Below, in pieces: positions 1 to 7,900 of a stretch of 15,808 nt of DNA. Numbering within the stretch: the stretch's first letter is position 1; every line of letters begins with the position of its first letter. The stretch lies in the NCBI GenBank assembly GCA_023418705.1, contig JAEZYZ010000216.1, forward strand, positions 1 to 15,808, written 5' to 3'. This DNA comes from Pseudomonadota bacterium (GTDB lineage Bacteria > Myxococcota_A > Polyangia > Polyangiales > Polyangiaceae). A program made the translations under genes and the position numbers. Below the pieces are notes generated by a model. It was given only the letters and a program-made list of their open reading frames with translations, had not been told where the DNA came from and ran no database searches.

Positions 1-71
1 GGTAGGGGTGTGCTCGCTGGGCGCGGGAAGGGGCGGGAGGCGGCGGGAGCGTGACGGCGATGGCGGGCTGG

Positions 72-794
72 CTATGGGCGACGGGCGGCGGCGTCGCGGG
101 CGAGCCGGCGCCAGATGATGACGTGCCCGGCCAGTGCGGCGCTCACCAGTACGGCGGGGAGCCACACGAAGGGGAAGTGAGTGACCCAGGTGTTCACGTG
201 CCGCGGGTCGTCGCCGAAGGCGCGCACCATGGGTGAGCCTGCGAAGGCGACGACCGCGATCACGGCGAGCATCAACAGGCCGTAGGCATTCCAGGCTGGC
301 AGGGCCCAGCGCGGCAAACGGCCGCGGGCGGCGAGCGGCGCCAGCATGAGGGCGGTGATGCCCGTGACGATGTCGAAGTTGTAGCCCGAGAACGACATCT
401 CGTGCGGCATGACACCTTCGCGCGCCGCTTGGTGCATCACGAGCTCGAGTGGGAAACGAAAGCCTTGGGCTGCGACCAGCCACCACAGCGGCAGCCCGCG
501 TGCCAGCCGATCACCGGCGCGCGATATCCCAAGGGCAATGCCGAGCGAAATGACGACCACGAACATGAGCGCCATGGGTGGCGGACGCAGGTCGAAGCGA
601 GCTAGCAGGCCGGAGAGGGCGAGCGCCGCGGTGACGGCCAGGTAGGCGGCCGTGATCACGATCCAGCGCAGGGCGTGGGGAGTGGAGGGGTGACCCAGGT
701 GGCGGGCGGCGATGGCTTGGCCGGCGACGTGAAGGGAGGCGACCGCCAGCGCGAGACCGGCGATGCCCAACGTCACGACGGGGGAGGCCTGCAT
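72..794 (-). CDS. Conserved multi-pass membrane protein, function unknown
   Basis: 240 residues with about six hydrophobic helices (approximately 5-28, 43-65, 73-91, 141-156, 169-187 and 206-228), so an inner-membrane protein with little soluble mass. The distinctive part is the loop at residues 110-148: it carries FRFPLELVMHQ, GVMP and a SFSGYNFDI-type segment leading into helix 4. I recall this loop (R-x-P-x-E-L, then a M-(S/T)-F-x-G-x-N-F-D-I motif) from uncharacterised membrane proteins in several phyla, but no role is attached to it. Start ATG at 792-794; no strong Shine-Dalgarno precedes it. The C-terminus is Arg-rich, as expected for a cytoplasmic tail. The gene lies 163 bp downstream of the Cys-rich lipoprotein gene on the same strand. 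An enzyme or a carrier are both possible. Confidence 0.75.
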   Translation of the reverse strand: MQASPVVTLGIAGLALAVASLHVAGQAIAARHLGHPSTPHALRWIVITAAYLAVTAALALSGLLARFDLRPPPMALMFVVVISLGIALGISRAGDRLARGLPLWWLVAAQGFRFPLELVMHQAAREGVMPHEMSFSGYNFDIVTGITALMLAPLAARGRLPRWALPAWNAYGLLMLAVIAVVAFAGSPMVRAFGDDPRHVNTWVTHFPFVWLPAVLVSAALAGHVIIWRRLARDAAARRP

Positions 795-957
795 GGAAGA
801 GCCGCTGGCGAGTAACGCACATCCATGGCGGCCTGTGCAAGGCGGCCGCTAGCGTGGCTGGGACGCTGTTCGACGGGCGAGGGGGCGGGGAGAGATTAGG
901 GCTATGGGTGCGCTCGCGTTGCTGGCGCGGCGTACGGTGGGGCCGCTCGCGGGACGC

Positions 958-1980
958 TCAGAGGTGAACCGTGCCCCCACACTCAGCGGCTGAACCGTGC
1001 GCCGAACCCAAGGTCGATGGCCGACAGGTGGGCGGGCAGCTGTCGGTGCCGCAGCTATCCAAGGCGCAGTTGCCCGACGCGCAGCCCTCTTCCTCCAGAC
1101 AGAGCTCGCCATCGGCGATCTCCGCCTCGCACACCTCCGATGCCGAACAGTAGCTGCCGTCGACGCACCGCGACGAGGTGCACGGCTGGCCGATGGCGGC
1201 CAGCGCGGTGCAGGTGCCGTCCCTGCATTCAAACCCTCGATCGCAGACCGCACCGCCCAAACAAGCTCCGTCGCGAGGCCCACGGACGCACGCGCCGCCA
1301 ACACACCCGAGCCCGTCCTCGGTGAAGCATTCGCCCCAGGACACCTCGTTCACCACGTTGCTGGGTGGCTCACCGGGCAGCGTGCCGCAGTCGGTCTCCG
1401 ATCGGCAGGTGCGCGCGCAGGCTTCGCCCTCCGCGGCGCGCCGCGCCGCCTTGCAGACCTGCTGGCAGTAGACGCGGCTGCCCTCGACCGGCGCGCACTG
1501 GGCGTCGCGGTCGCAGGGCTCGCCGGTGGCGACGGTTCCTACGTAGACGCGGTTGCACGGCTCGAGGTCGATGCCCGCACAGCTCGGCAATGCGGCCCGC
1601 ACGCTGGCAAGGCACTGCTCGGCCGCCGCCGCGTCGAAGCGTAGCGCCTCTGGGTCGGGCGCAAGCTGCGCGAGCAAGCCTGAAACCCCAGACTCGCACG
1701 CCGATCGATCGAACGCGTTGGAGCGCGCCGCGCAACACGCGTCGAGCCCATCGCAGAACGCCGCAGTGACGGACCCGGCGAAGGCTTCCGCCTCGTTGCT
1801 CGGCCCCGAAGGGCCCTCGCCATCTGGCTCATCCGGACCGCAGCTAGCCGCCACGACGATCAGGCCGAATCCCACGACCGACCAAGTCATGCCCCAGGGG
1901 GAAGGGCGCCGGGACCGCTCGCGGCTCGGGGCTTCCAAGCGCCGGGATCGCGGGGCGGGGGCTGGGAAGAGGGTGCTCAT
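958..1980 (-). CDS. Cys-rich secreted lipoprotein with Dickkopf-like repeats
   Basis: 340 residues from the ATG at 1980. An Arg-rich N-terminus is followed by a hydrophobic stretch ending in VVAASC, so Cys47 is the likely lipid-modified residue. A shorter start at 1890 (Met31) would leave a signal lacking positive charge, and a longer reading to 2136 would run into the tRNA promoter; both are less likely. Residues about 60-140 form a helical region with CDGLDACC and paired cysteines, a layout common in myxobacterial surface proteins. Residues about 145-330 hold repeated units of the pattern G-x-x-C...C...Y-C...C (GEPCDRDAQC, GQPCTSSRC, GELCLEEEGC), like the disulfide-rich Dickkopf-type modules that abound in Polyangiales. 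Probable location is the outer membrane or cell surface. No catalytic motif is visible. The last residues (AECGGTVHL) are unusual for such proteins but the frame stays open to a clean TGA. Confidence 0.8.
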   Translation of the reverse strand: MSTLFPAPAPRSRRLEAPSRERSRRPSPWGMTWSVVGFGLIVVAASCGPDEPDGEGPSGPSNEAEAFAGSVTAAFCDGLDACCAARSNAFDRSACESGVSGLLAQLAPDPEALRFDAAAAEQCLASVRAALPSCAGIDLEPCNRVYVGTVATGEPCDRDAQCAPVEGSRVYCQQVCKAARRAAEGEACARTCRSETDCGTLPGEPPSNVVNEVSWGECFTEDGLGCVGGACVRGPRDGACLGGAVCDRGFECRDGTCTALAAIGQPCTSSRCVDGSYCSASEVCEAEIADGELCLEEEGCASGNCALDSCGTDSCPPTCRPSTLGSAHGSAAECGGTVHL

Positions 1981-2113
1981 GGCGCATCCGTCCGATGTTG
2001 GAGCACATGCGTCAACCACCACCGTCACGGCCGACGGAGCCCAAGGGCGCTCTGTCCGCCCGCCCCTGGCGGCCACTGGGCCGAGCAATTTCGCCAGGCG
2101 CTCACGTCCGCGC

Positions 2114-2142
2114 TTGACAGCTCCCCCGCCGCCCACTACACA
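2114..2142 (+). promoter_or_regulatory. Sigma70-type promoter of the tRNA-Gly gene
   Basis: A perfect -35 hexamer TTGACA at 2114-2119, a 17-bp spacer, and a weak -10 TACACA at 2137-2142. The predicted transcription start near 2149-2150 is about 6 bases before the mature tRNA 5' end (2156), as expected for a short-leader tRNA transcript. Placement directly before a stable RNA gene supports it; the poor -10 is the main doubt. Confidence 0.55.
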
Positions 2143-2153
2143 AAGCGCCCACC

Positions 2154-2227
<74 letters not shown>

Positions 2228-2251
2228 CTCCGTTCCTTGTTGGAAGAAGCT

Positions 2252-2296
2252 AGAAGGGATTCCTTCTGTCCAGCCGCGGCGGGCTCGCTGCCGCGG
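2252..2296 (+). terminator. Possible tRNA trailer hairpins / terminator
   Basis: Two small stem-loops follow the tRNA: AGAAGG 2252-2257 with CCTTCT 2262-2267 (4-nt loop), and a GC-rich 7-bp stem, 2274-2280 with 2290-2296 (9-nt loop). There is no U-tract after either, so this is not a textbook intrinsic terminator; either could end or protect the transcript. Confidence 0.25.
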
Positions 2297-2322
2297 AGCC
2301 TTCGGCTTTGCGAACCGCGCTG

Positions 2323-2643
2323 CTAGGCGCTCTTGGCGAGCTGTTGCGCGCGCTGTCTCGACACCCCGATCAGCTCTCCGGCGTCACGGAGGCTGAGGCC
2401 GAGTTCGAGGAGCCTGCCGAGCGCCTCCCGGCTCTTGCCGGAGGCCAGCTCGTCCGCTGCTTGGGCGCGTTCCTTGGCGGCACGTGCGGCCTGTACGGCT
2501 TTGCGGGCGCGCGCTGGCAAGCGAACGTCGTCCACGAGCTTGCCGGTATAGGGCTCGTCCAGGTCCAGCATCGCTTGCAGGGCTTCCCGGATCCGCTCCC
2601 GCGCCTGCTCGATGGTGCGGCCCTGGGTATGGCAACCGGGCAC
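2323..2643 (-). CDS. HicB-family antitoxin-like protein, N-terminally incomplete
   Basis: 106 residues from a GTG at 2643. It begins PGCHTQGRTIEQARERIREA, the core of the HicB fold (P-G-C-x-T-Q-G-x-T-x-E-E-A then an amphipathic helix), continues through a charged helical linker (DDVRLPARARKAV), and ends in a helix-turn-helix at about residues 83-101 (LSLRDAGELIGVSRQRAQQL). HicB antitoxins bind the HicA mRNA interferase and repress their own operon through the C-terminal HTH. The first beta strands that normally precede PGC are absent: the in-frame sequence upstream of 2643 does not look like HicB, whereas the neighbouring frame has strongly GC-rich third positions, so a frameshift or decay is possible. 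No HicA partner is visible on either side. It may be a solitary regulator, or a pseudogene. Confidence 0.65.
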   Translation of the reverse strand: MPGCHTQGRTIEQARERIREALQAMLDLDEPYTGKLVDDVRLPARARKAVQAARAAKERAQAADELASGKSREALGRLLELGLSLRDAGELIGVSRQRAQQLAKSA

Positions 2644-2803
2644 AGCAGCGACGCCGGCGCTGCCTCGAGGTGCGCGAGCGGCTGCGCTTCTGTCTCGATC
2701 GGTGGCGCATGTCCGGATTTCCGAAGATGGCGCCCGCCCCCCCGCGGGGCGTGCGACGGAAAAACCTCCACAGCACCGCCGGGTACCCGCTAGGCTGAGG
2801 CGC

Positions 2804-3670
2804 GTGACATTGGTGCAACAGGTGCGGCGCCCACGGAGTCGGTTGAAGGCGCTGGCGCAAGCTCTGCTGCTGTTTGTCGCTGGGACGAGCTGCGTTCACC
2901 GGACGCGTTCGGTGGAGACGCGCGCGTTGCCAGCCTCGGAACGCCCGGTACTCACCGAAGCAACCGGAACGCCGCTGCGGGCGGACTGGCAAGTCGAAAG
3001 CGGCGTCCTGCTGGGTCAGCTCGAGTGGGCGGACGCCTGCGTGCTCGAGCGGTCACAGACCGTCGTAGAAGAGGAAACGATCAAAAAAGAGCCGGCGACG
3101 GGGGCCGGCGTCGCGCTGCTAGTTGCCGGCGTTGCCACCGCGGTCACTGGCCTGGTGCTGGAAGCCTCGGCTGAAGAAGAGACGCGCTGCAGTAGTCCTC
3201 CGGCGATGCAGGGGTACATTCCGGCGATCGAGTGCGACACCGAGCGGAACCCACCCCGAGCGCTCACGCTGTCGCTCACCCTGGGGGGCGTGCTGCTGGG
3301 ATCGCTCGGCGTCGCCACGCTACGGGGGAAACCCTCGAGCTCGGTGCACGAGCGGAGTCGACGTGAGGAGTCGGTACGTGGGACGCAAGCGGTGGCCTGC
3401 GGTACTCCGGAGAACACCGCGGGACTTGTGTTCGTCGCGATCCTTCCGGACGGGCGTCGCCTGCAGACTCGAGCGAATGCCCATGGCCAAGTGAAGTTCA
3501 CGCTGCCGCCCGACATGGCATCGGCGGGCGCGTCGCCAGGCCCCGGCCAGATCGTGGTTGCCGTCGCGGAGGTGCAGCCGGAGCTGGCCCACTTCGTCAA
3601 GCGCGGCCTGGTGCTTGGCCGCGTCGACTTGCCGGGAACGGAAGCTGCTCCGACGCCGGCTGGGCGGTAG
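2804..3670 (+). CDS. Predicted lipoprotein with two internal hydrophobic segments, function unknown
   Basis: 288 residues if GTG 2804 is used. TTG 2810 and GTG 2813 are alternatives, because GAGG at 2797-2800 is only 3 nt from 2804 but 9 nt from 2810. The N-terminus is basic (RRPRSRLK), then hydrophobic (LLLFVAGTSC), with Cys30 as the probable lipidation site. Two more hydrophobic stretches at about 99-119 and 153-173 flank a short loop containing Cys129 and Cys144 (TRCSSPPAMQGYIPAIEC), probably a disulfide. The C-terminal part (about 195-275) looks like a small beta domain (LVFVAILPDGRRL...KFTLPPD), perhaps a carboxypeptidase-regulatory-like Ig fold. I do not recognise the family; the architecture recurs in myxobacterial lipoproteins. 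The stop codon lies inside a 9-bp tandem repeat. Confidence 0.7.
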   Translation: MTLVQQVRRPRSRLKALAQALLLFVAGTSCVHRTRSVETRALPASERPVLTEATGTPLRADWQVESGVLLGQLEWADACVLERSQTVVEEETIKKEPATGAGVALLVAGVATAVTGLVLEASAEEETRCSSPPAMQGYIPAIECDTERNPPRALTLSLTLGGVLLGSLGVATLRGKPSSSVHERSRREESVRGTQAVACGTPENTAGLVFVAILPDGRRLQTRANAHGQVKFTLPPDMASAGASPGPGQIVVAVAEVQPELAHFVKRGLVLGRVDLPGTEAAPTPAGR

Positions 3671-3700
3671 CGGCGGTAGCACCGGTAGCAGCGGTAGCGC
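3665..3700 (+). repeat. 9-bp tandem repeat, four copies
   Basis: Four consecutive units of CGGTAGCNN at 3665-3673, 3674-3682, 3683-3691 and 3692-3700. The first unit contains the TAG stop of the upstream lipoprotein gene. In the other forward frame the array would read as Gly-Ser-rich linker. Confidence 0.85.
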
Positions 3701-3909
3701 GCCGTCGAAGGTCGAGGCGCGCGCGGGGGCGATGCAAGCCTGCCGCAGTGGACGGTCGGATCTGCCAGACGGGCACACGTTGACGCGGCTGATTTACGGG
3801 GTTTGTGCGTGGTACGGGCGTTGCAAAACCGCAGGATCATCGGGCGTTGCCGGATGCGTCCTTGGGATCCCTTGGGATCAGGGAAGCTCACCCGAAAGGC
3901 GGTTCTGTC

Positions 3910-4497
3910 ATGTCACCTCTTGATTCCCCTCTGTTCTGGATCATCGTCGGCGCCATCGTGATCGTGGCCATCGCCGTGATCGCCGTGATGGTGAAGCGGC
4001 GCCCCGGCCGTCACCACGCTCGGCTACGTGAACGCTACGGGCCGGAGTACGAGCGCCTGGTTCAGCAGTACGGCAGCGACAAGGACGCCGAGCGGGAGCT
4101 CGTCGCTCGAGAGCGGCGCGTGCGGCGCTTCCGCCTGCGTGAGCTCAGCGACGCCGAGCATGAGCGGTTCGCGACCGCTTGGCGCGAGGTGCAAGTGCGC
4201 TTCGTCGATGAGCCTCGAGAGGCCGTTCTCCAGGCGAATGATCTCGTCAAGGAGCTGATGGGCGCTCGCGGCTATCCGGTGGAGGACTTCGAACAGCGCG
4301 TGGCGGACCTTTCGGTGGAGCACGCGAACGTCGTGCAACACTATCGGGCAGCGCGGGCGCTCACCGAGGCAAACCGGGCGACACAAGGCGATACAGAAGA
4401 GCTGCGGCAGGCCTTCGTTCACTACCGTGCTCTGTTTTCCGAGTTGCTGGAGCAGAAGGCTGGTCCGGCTCGAAACCTGCAGGAGGTACACGCATGA
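3910..4497 (+). CDS. Single-pass membrane-anchored conserved protein, function unknown
   Basis: 195 residues from ATG 3910, preceded by AAAGG at 3895-3899 (10 nt spacing). One N-terminal membrane helix (about 8-28, very Ile/Val-rich) is followed by KRRPGR, so the rest should be cytoplasmic. Residues 35-60 hold RYGPEYERLVQQYG, and 90-180 form a helical domain with WREVQVRFVDEP, GYPVEDFEQRVADLS and an HYRALFSELL end. I recognise this arrangement (R-Y/F-G-P-E-Y at the membrane, then W-x-x-V-Q-x-R-F-V-D-x-P) from widely distributed hypothetical proteins, with no assigned function. The downstream gene overlaps by 4 bases and shares the WxxxQxxFVDxP and YRxxFxxLx blocks, so the two are paralogous and probably act together. 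The region 3671-3909 before it holds a 10-bp direct repeat (3861-3880) but no convincing promoter. Confidence 0.85.
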   Translation: MSPLDSPLFWIIVGAIVIVAIAVIAVMVKRRPGRHHARLRERYGPEYERLVQQYGSDKDAERELVARERRVRRFRLRELSDAEHERFATAWREVQVRFVDEPREAVLQANDLVKELMGARGYPVEDFEQRVADLSVEHANVVQHYRAARALTEANRATQGDTEELRQAFVHYRALFSELLEQKAGPARNLQEVHA

Positions 4498-4883
4498 CCA
4501 CACGACAGCACACCCCTACGATGAACGATAGCCCTTCACATTCACAGACACGCGCGCCCGATGAGGGGGAGCACCCGCCGCACCCGGAGCTGGGCACGGC
4601 GTACCTTCCCGACAGCGACGCGCAGTCGATCAGTCAGCGGTGGAACGCCATTCAGGCGGCCTTCGTCGACGACCCGAAGAACTCCGTGGCGAAGGCCCAT
4701 CAGCTCGTGGGGGAGCTGACCGACCGCATCGTCGATCAGTTCACCCGTGAACGCGGCGCGCTCGAGCAGCAGTGGTCGAGCGGTGGCGAGGTCTCGACGG
4801 AGACGCTGCGCGTGTGCTTGCAGCGCTATCGTGCCTTCTTCAATCGCCTCGTCCCGACGCTGACGAAGGCGACCTCCCACTGA
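4494..4883 (+). CDS. Soluble paralog of the upstream membrane-anchored protein
   Basis: 129 residues; ATG 4494 overlaps the upstream TGA (ATGA), and a perfect AGGAGG at 4481-4486 sits 7 nt before it, so translation is coupled and the start is well supported. Residues 1-40 are polar, Pro/His-rich and probably disordered. Residues 45-120 align with the C-terminal part of the upstream protein: WNAIQAAFVDDPKNSV against WREVQVRFVDEPREAV, and TETLRVCLQRYRAFFNRLV against the matching TEELRQAFVHYRALFSELL. No signal peptide or membrane segment, so cytoplasmic. It may bind the upstream protein through the shared helical module, but that is inference. The gene ends 38 bp before a tandem repeat that separates it from a convergent gene. 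Confidence 0.85.
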   Translation: MTTRQHTPTMNDSPSHSQTRAPDEGEHPPHPELGTAYLPDSDAQSISQRWNAIQAAFVDDPKNSVAKAHQLVGELTDRIVDQFTRERGALEQQWSSGGEVSTETLRVCLQRYRAFFNRLVPTLTKATSH

Positions 4884-4920
4884 GGTGACGTGCCTGCGTC
4901 GGGGGCGGGTCGATCGCCGT

Positions 4921-4980
4921 GGCGCCCGAAGCTACGACGTCACGCCCGAAGCTACGGCGTCACGCCCGAAGCCACGGCGT
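4921..4980. repeat. 20-bp tandem repeat, three copies, between convergent genes
   Basis: Three head-to-tail units at 4921-4940, 4941-4960 and 4961-4980, consensus CACGCCCGAAGCTACGGCGT, differing at one to three positions. Each unit has inverted ends (ACGCC...GGCGT), and the unit junctions make the palindrome GGCGTCACGCC. A related 13-bp perfect palindrome (4988-5000) overlaps the stop codon of the convergent TPR gene. The array could act as a bidirectional terminator, but no T-tract is present. Confidence 0.9.
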
Positions 4981-4992
4981 TGGGGAGGGGCG

Positions 4993-7900
4993 TCACGCCC
5001 GCACGCGCGATGATAGGGCTCGTATGACGAGGCCCCAGAGGACGCACGCTATCAGTACCGTTGGGCGGCCGGCTGCGACGACCAGGACGACGACGAGGAC
5101 GATCAGCAGGCCCACGGCGGTGTCGAGGTGGCCTCTGAGCAGGGCGGAGGGGGTGTCGCTTTCGCGGCCGACGATGCGCGCGAGCTGGCGCCAGTAGGCT
5201 CCCTCGAGCGACATGAGGCGACGCAGGATCGGGGGCTGGGCCTTCTGCAGGGCGGCGAAGGCCCAGACGGAGGCCTCGGACCGCTCCTCGGCGGGGGCAC
5301 GATGCAGGGCGACGATGGACGTGGCGAGGTCGTGCAGGCCGCCGAAGAAGTCGTTCAGCTTTTGCCGCCCGGCGTCGAAGAGCAGCACTTCGGCTCGCTC
5401 GATTTGGCCCGCGCGAACCGCGTCGAGCGCGAGGTAGGTCAGGTGGCAGGGGGAGGCGTGATCGGGCGGAAGGCTCAAGGCGGTGCGGCTGACGTCGCCG
5501 GCCGCTTGGAACCGGCCGAGGGCGCGGAGATTGACGGCCAGGTTGAGCAGCATCCACGGCTGGGCGCGGCGGCGCTCGTGACCGCGCATCCAGAGGACGG
5601 TCGTCAGCACCCAGTTGGCGTTGGCGAAGACGAAGCTCATGCCGCCCCAGAGCAGGTCGCTTTGGCGAATGAAGGACCAGTGCCTCAAGAGGAACCAGAG
5701 CGCCCGCCCGACGCGACCGCGCTCGCCCCAATCATCCAGCATCCTGTGCATGACCGCTTCGGCGGCCGCGCCGCTCCGGCGCTGGAGCTTCTGGAGCTCG
5801 GTTCGGGAGGGCCGTTCGCCCAGGGCGAAGGTGCAGCGGGCCCAGCCCTGCGCGAGCTCTGCATAGGCGAGCCCTGCTTGCACGAGCTCTGCATGCTTGG
5901 CATCGCTGTTGAAGATCAGAGGGCGCAAGATGGCTTCGGCGCGCGCGGCCCCGAGCTCGTGGGTGATGGCCTCGATGATCGGTGCGGGCACGTCGGGGGT
6001 CGTGAACGCCGCCCGGGCGGCGGCTTCGGCGCGACGGGTTTGCCCTTGTTGGCCCGCCAGGCGACACTCGAAGTAGGCGGCGTCGTACGGCTCGGCGTGC
6101 CGCGCGATGCGCCGCAGGGCGCGCTCGGCGCGTTCGAACTCCTTCGCCCCCGCGAGCAAGCTCAGGTAGCGGTCGGCCGCGAACCGATAGGTAGGGGCGA
6201 TCTCGAGGGCGCGCCGGAATGCCTGGCGTGCTTCGCCAGGCTTGTCGAGGGCGGCGAGGGCTTGTCCCAGGTAGCCGTGCGCCATGGCGCTGGTTGGGTC
6301 CAGCCGAACGAGCGCTTGGGCGGCCTCCAGCGCGGTTTGTTGCTCGCCGGCGTCGTCGGCCCACTCCGCAAGCTCCCGATGCCCCCAGGCGTAGTCGGGA
6401 CGCTCTCTGAGGATCTGCTTCATCTGGGTCATCGCGGACGCGACATCCCCGAACGCAGCGGAGATCCAGGCCTCACGCCCGCGCAGCGGGACGGGCGGCG
6501 TGTCGCCGAAGTGGGCTGGACGGCAGGCGGCCAACGCGACGGCGCGGTGGCCGAGCCGGGCGGCGATCTCGGCCCGTAGATCGTGCGCCTCGATGCTGGA
6601 TGGATCGAGCTCGATGGCCTTGTCGATCGAGCCGAGCGCCGCGCTCGGATCTGCCGTGACCTGTAGCTCGGCGAGGCGGAGCAGCATCTGCGGGTCCCAC
6701 GGCCGGCGCGCGGCGAGCCGCGCAACCATCTCGACCGCATCGAACGCGTCCGAGTGGTTCCAGGTCGCGATGCGCCGCCAGGCCTCGGCGTTGGACGGCT
6801 CGAGCTCGATGGCGCGCTGAACCGCGTCGAGGGCTTCGTCACGTTGCGCGAGCCGCCACAAGAGGTCCGCGCGCGCCAGCAAGAGCTCCGTGCTGGCGGG
6901 CTCGAAATGCAGGCCGCGGGTCAGCGTGGCGAGCGCCTGCTCCTGAGAATGTTGCCGCCCCAGCGTTTCCGCCAGCGCCAGCGTCGCCGCGACATAGTGC
7001 GGCGCGATCGTGACCGCCCGCTCCGCTGCGGCGAGCTCCGCCGCCGCGTTCCCGGCCGCCCCCTGGCAGCGCGACAGCTCGAGCCAGAGCGCGGGGAGCA
7101 GGGGGAAGCGTTCCACGGCCTCTTCTGCGATGGGAACGGCCGCCTCAGCCTGCAGGCCGCGTAGATGTTGCGCCGAGCACAGCCACACCGTCCAGCAGTC
7201 CGCGCGACGTTCGCGCAACGCGGTCAAGCGTGCCCCCAGCGCGCTGGGCTCGAGGTGCCGCCGCGCGGCGTGGTACCAGGCGAGGATCCCGTCACCCGAG
7301 GTGCTCGCCTCGGTGACCCGTCGCTCGATGTTCTGCAGCAGCGAGAGGCTCTCGTCCGCGTCCGCGGCCATCTCCACGAGCGACGAGATGGCGAGCGCGC
7401 TGTCCGCGGTCAGCTCGAGGGCGGCCTGGTAGGCAGCCTTCGCGAGATCGAACCGACCCGAAAGCTCCTGGACCCGAGCCTGGGTGAGGGTACCTTGCAC
7501 CTCGTGGGGTGCGAGCGCCAGCGCGGCTTCACACGCCGCCTGCGCCTCGGGAAAGCGACCGAGGCGCGCCAGGGTCAGCGCCAACTCCCGCTGCGCCCAG
7601 GCGTTCTCGGGCTGGAGCGCCAGCAACGCGCGGAGGGCGCGCTCGATCTCGCGCGGCTCCTCGTCCTTCAGCCACTCGATCCTGAGCTCGAGCAGCGCGG
7701 CGTTCTCGGGAAATCGCGCGCTCACCTCGGTGAGGTGCTCGAGCGCGCGCCCGGGGCCGTGGATCGCGGTCAGGCGCGCGGCGAGCGAGCGGTGCGCGTC
7801 GATCGCGAGCGGCTCCGCCTCGAGGATTTCCCGCGTCAGCTCGAGCGCTCGTTGGTGCTCGCCCGCGCACACGGCGATGGTTGCCGCGCTGCGAAGCCAA

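Noticed and set aside
997..1644. Plus-strand open frame opposite the Cys-rich lipoprotein
   Set aside because: No ribosome site or domain; the minus strand has a lipobox and ordered cysteine repeats.
2308..2793. Plus-strand open frame over the HicB-like gene
   Set aside because: No recognisable sequence, whereas the minus strand carries a HicB core and HTH.
3780..3808. TTGACG as a possible -35 element before the membrane-anchored gene
   Set aside because: The hexamer 17 bp downstream (TTGTGC) is not a credible -10.
6221..6241. Perfect 8-bp inverted repeat with a 5-nt loop
   Set aside because: Lies within a well-formed TPR unit; at this base composition such stems are common by chance and no gene boundary is near.
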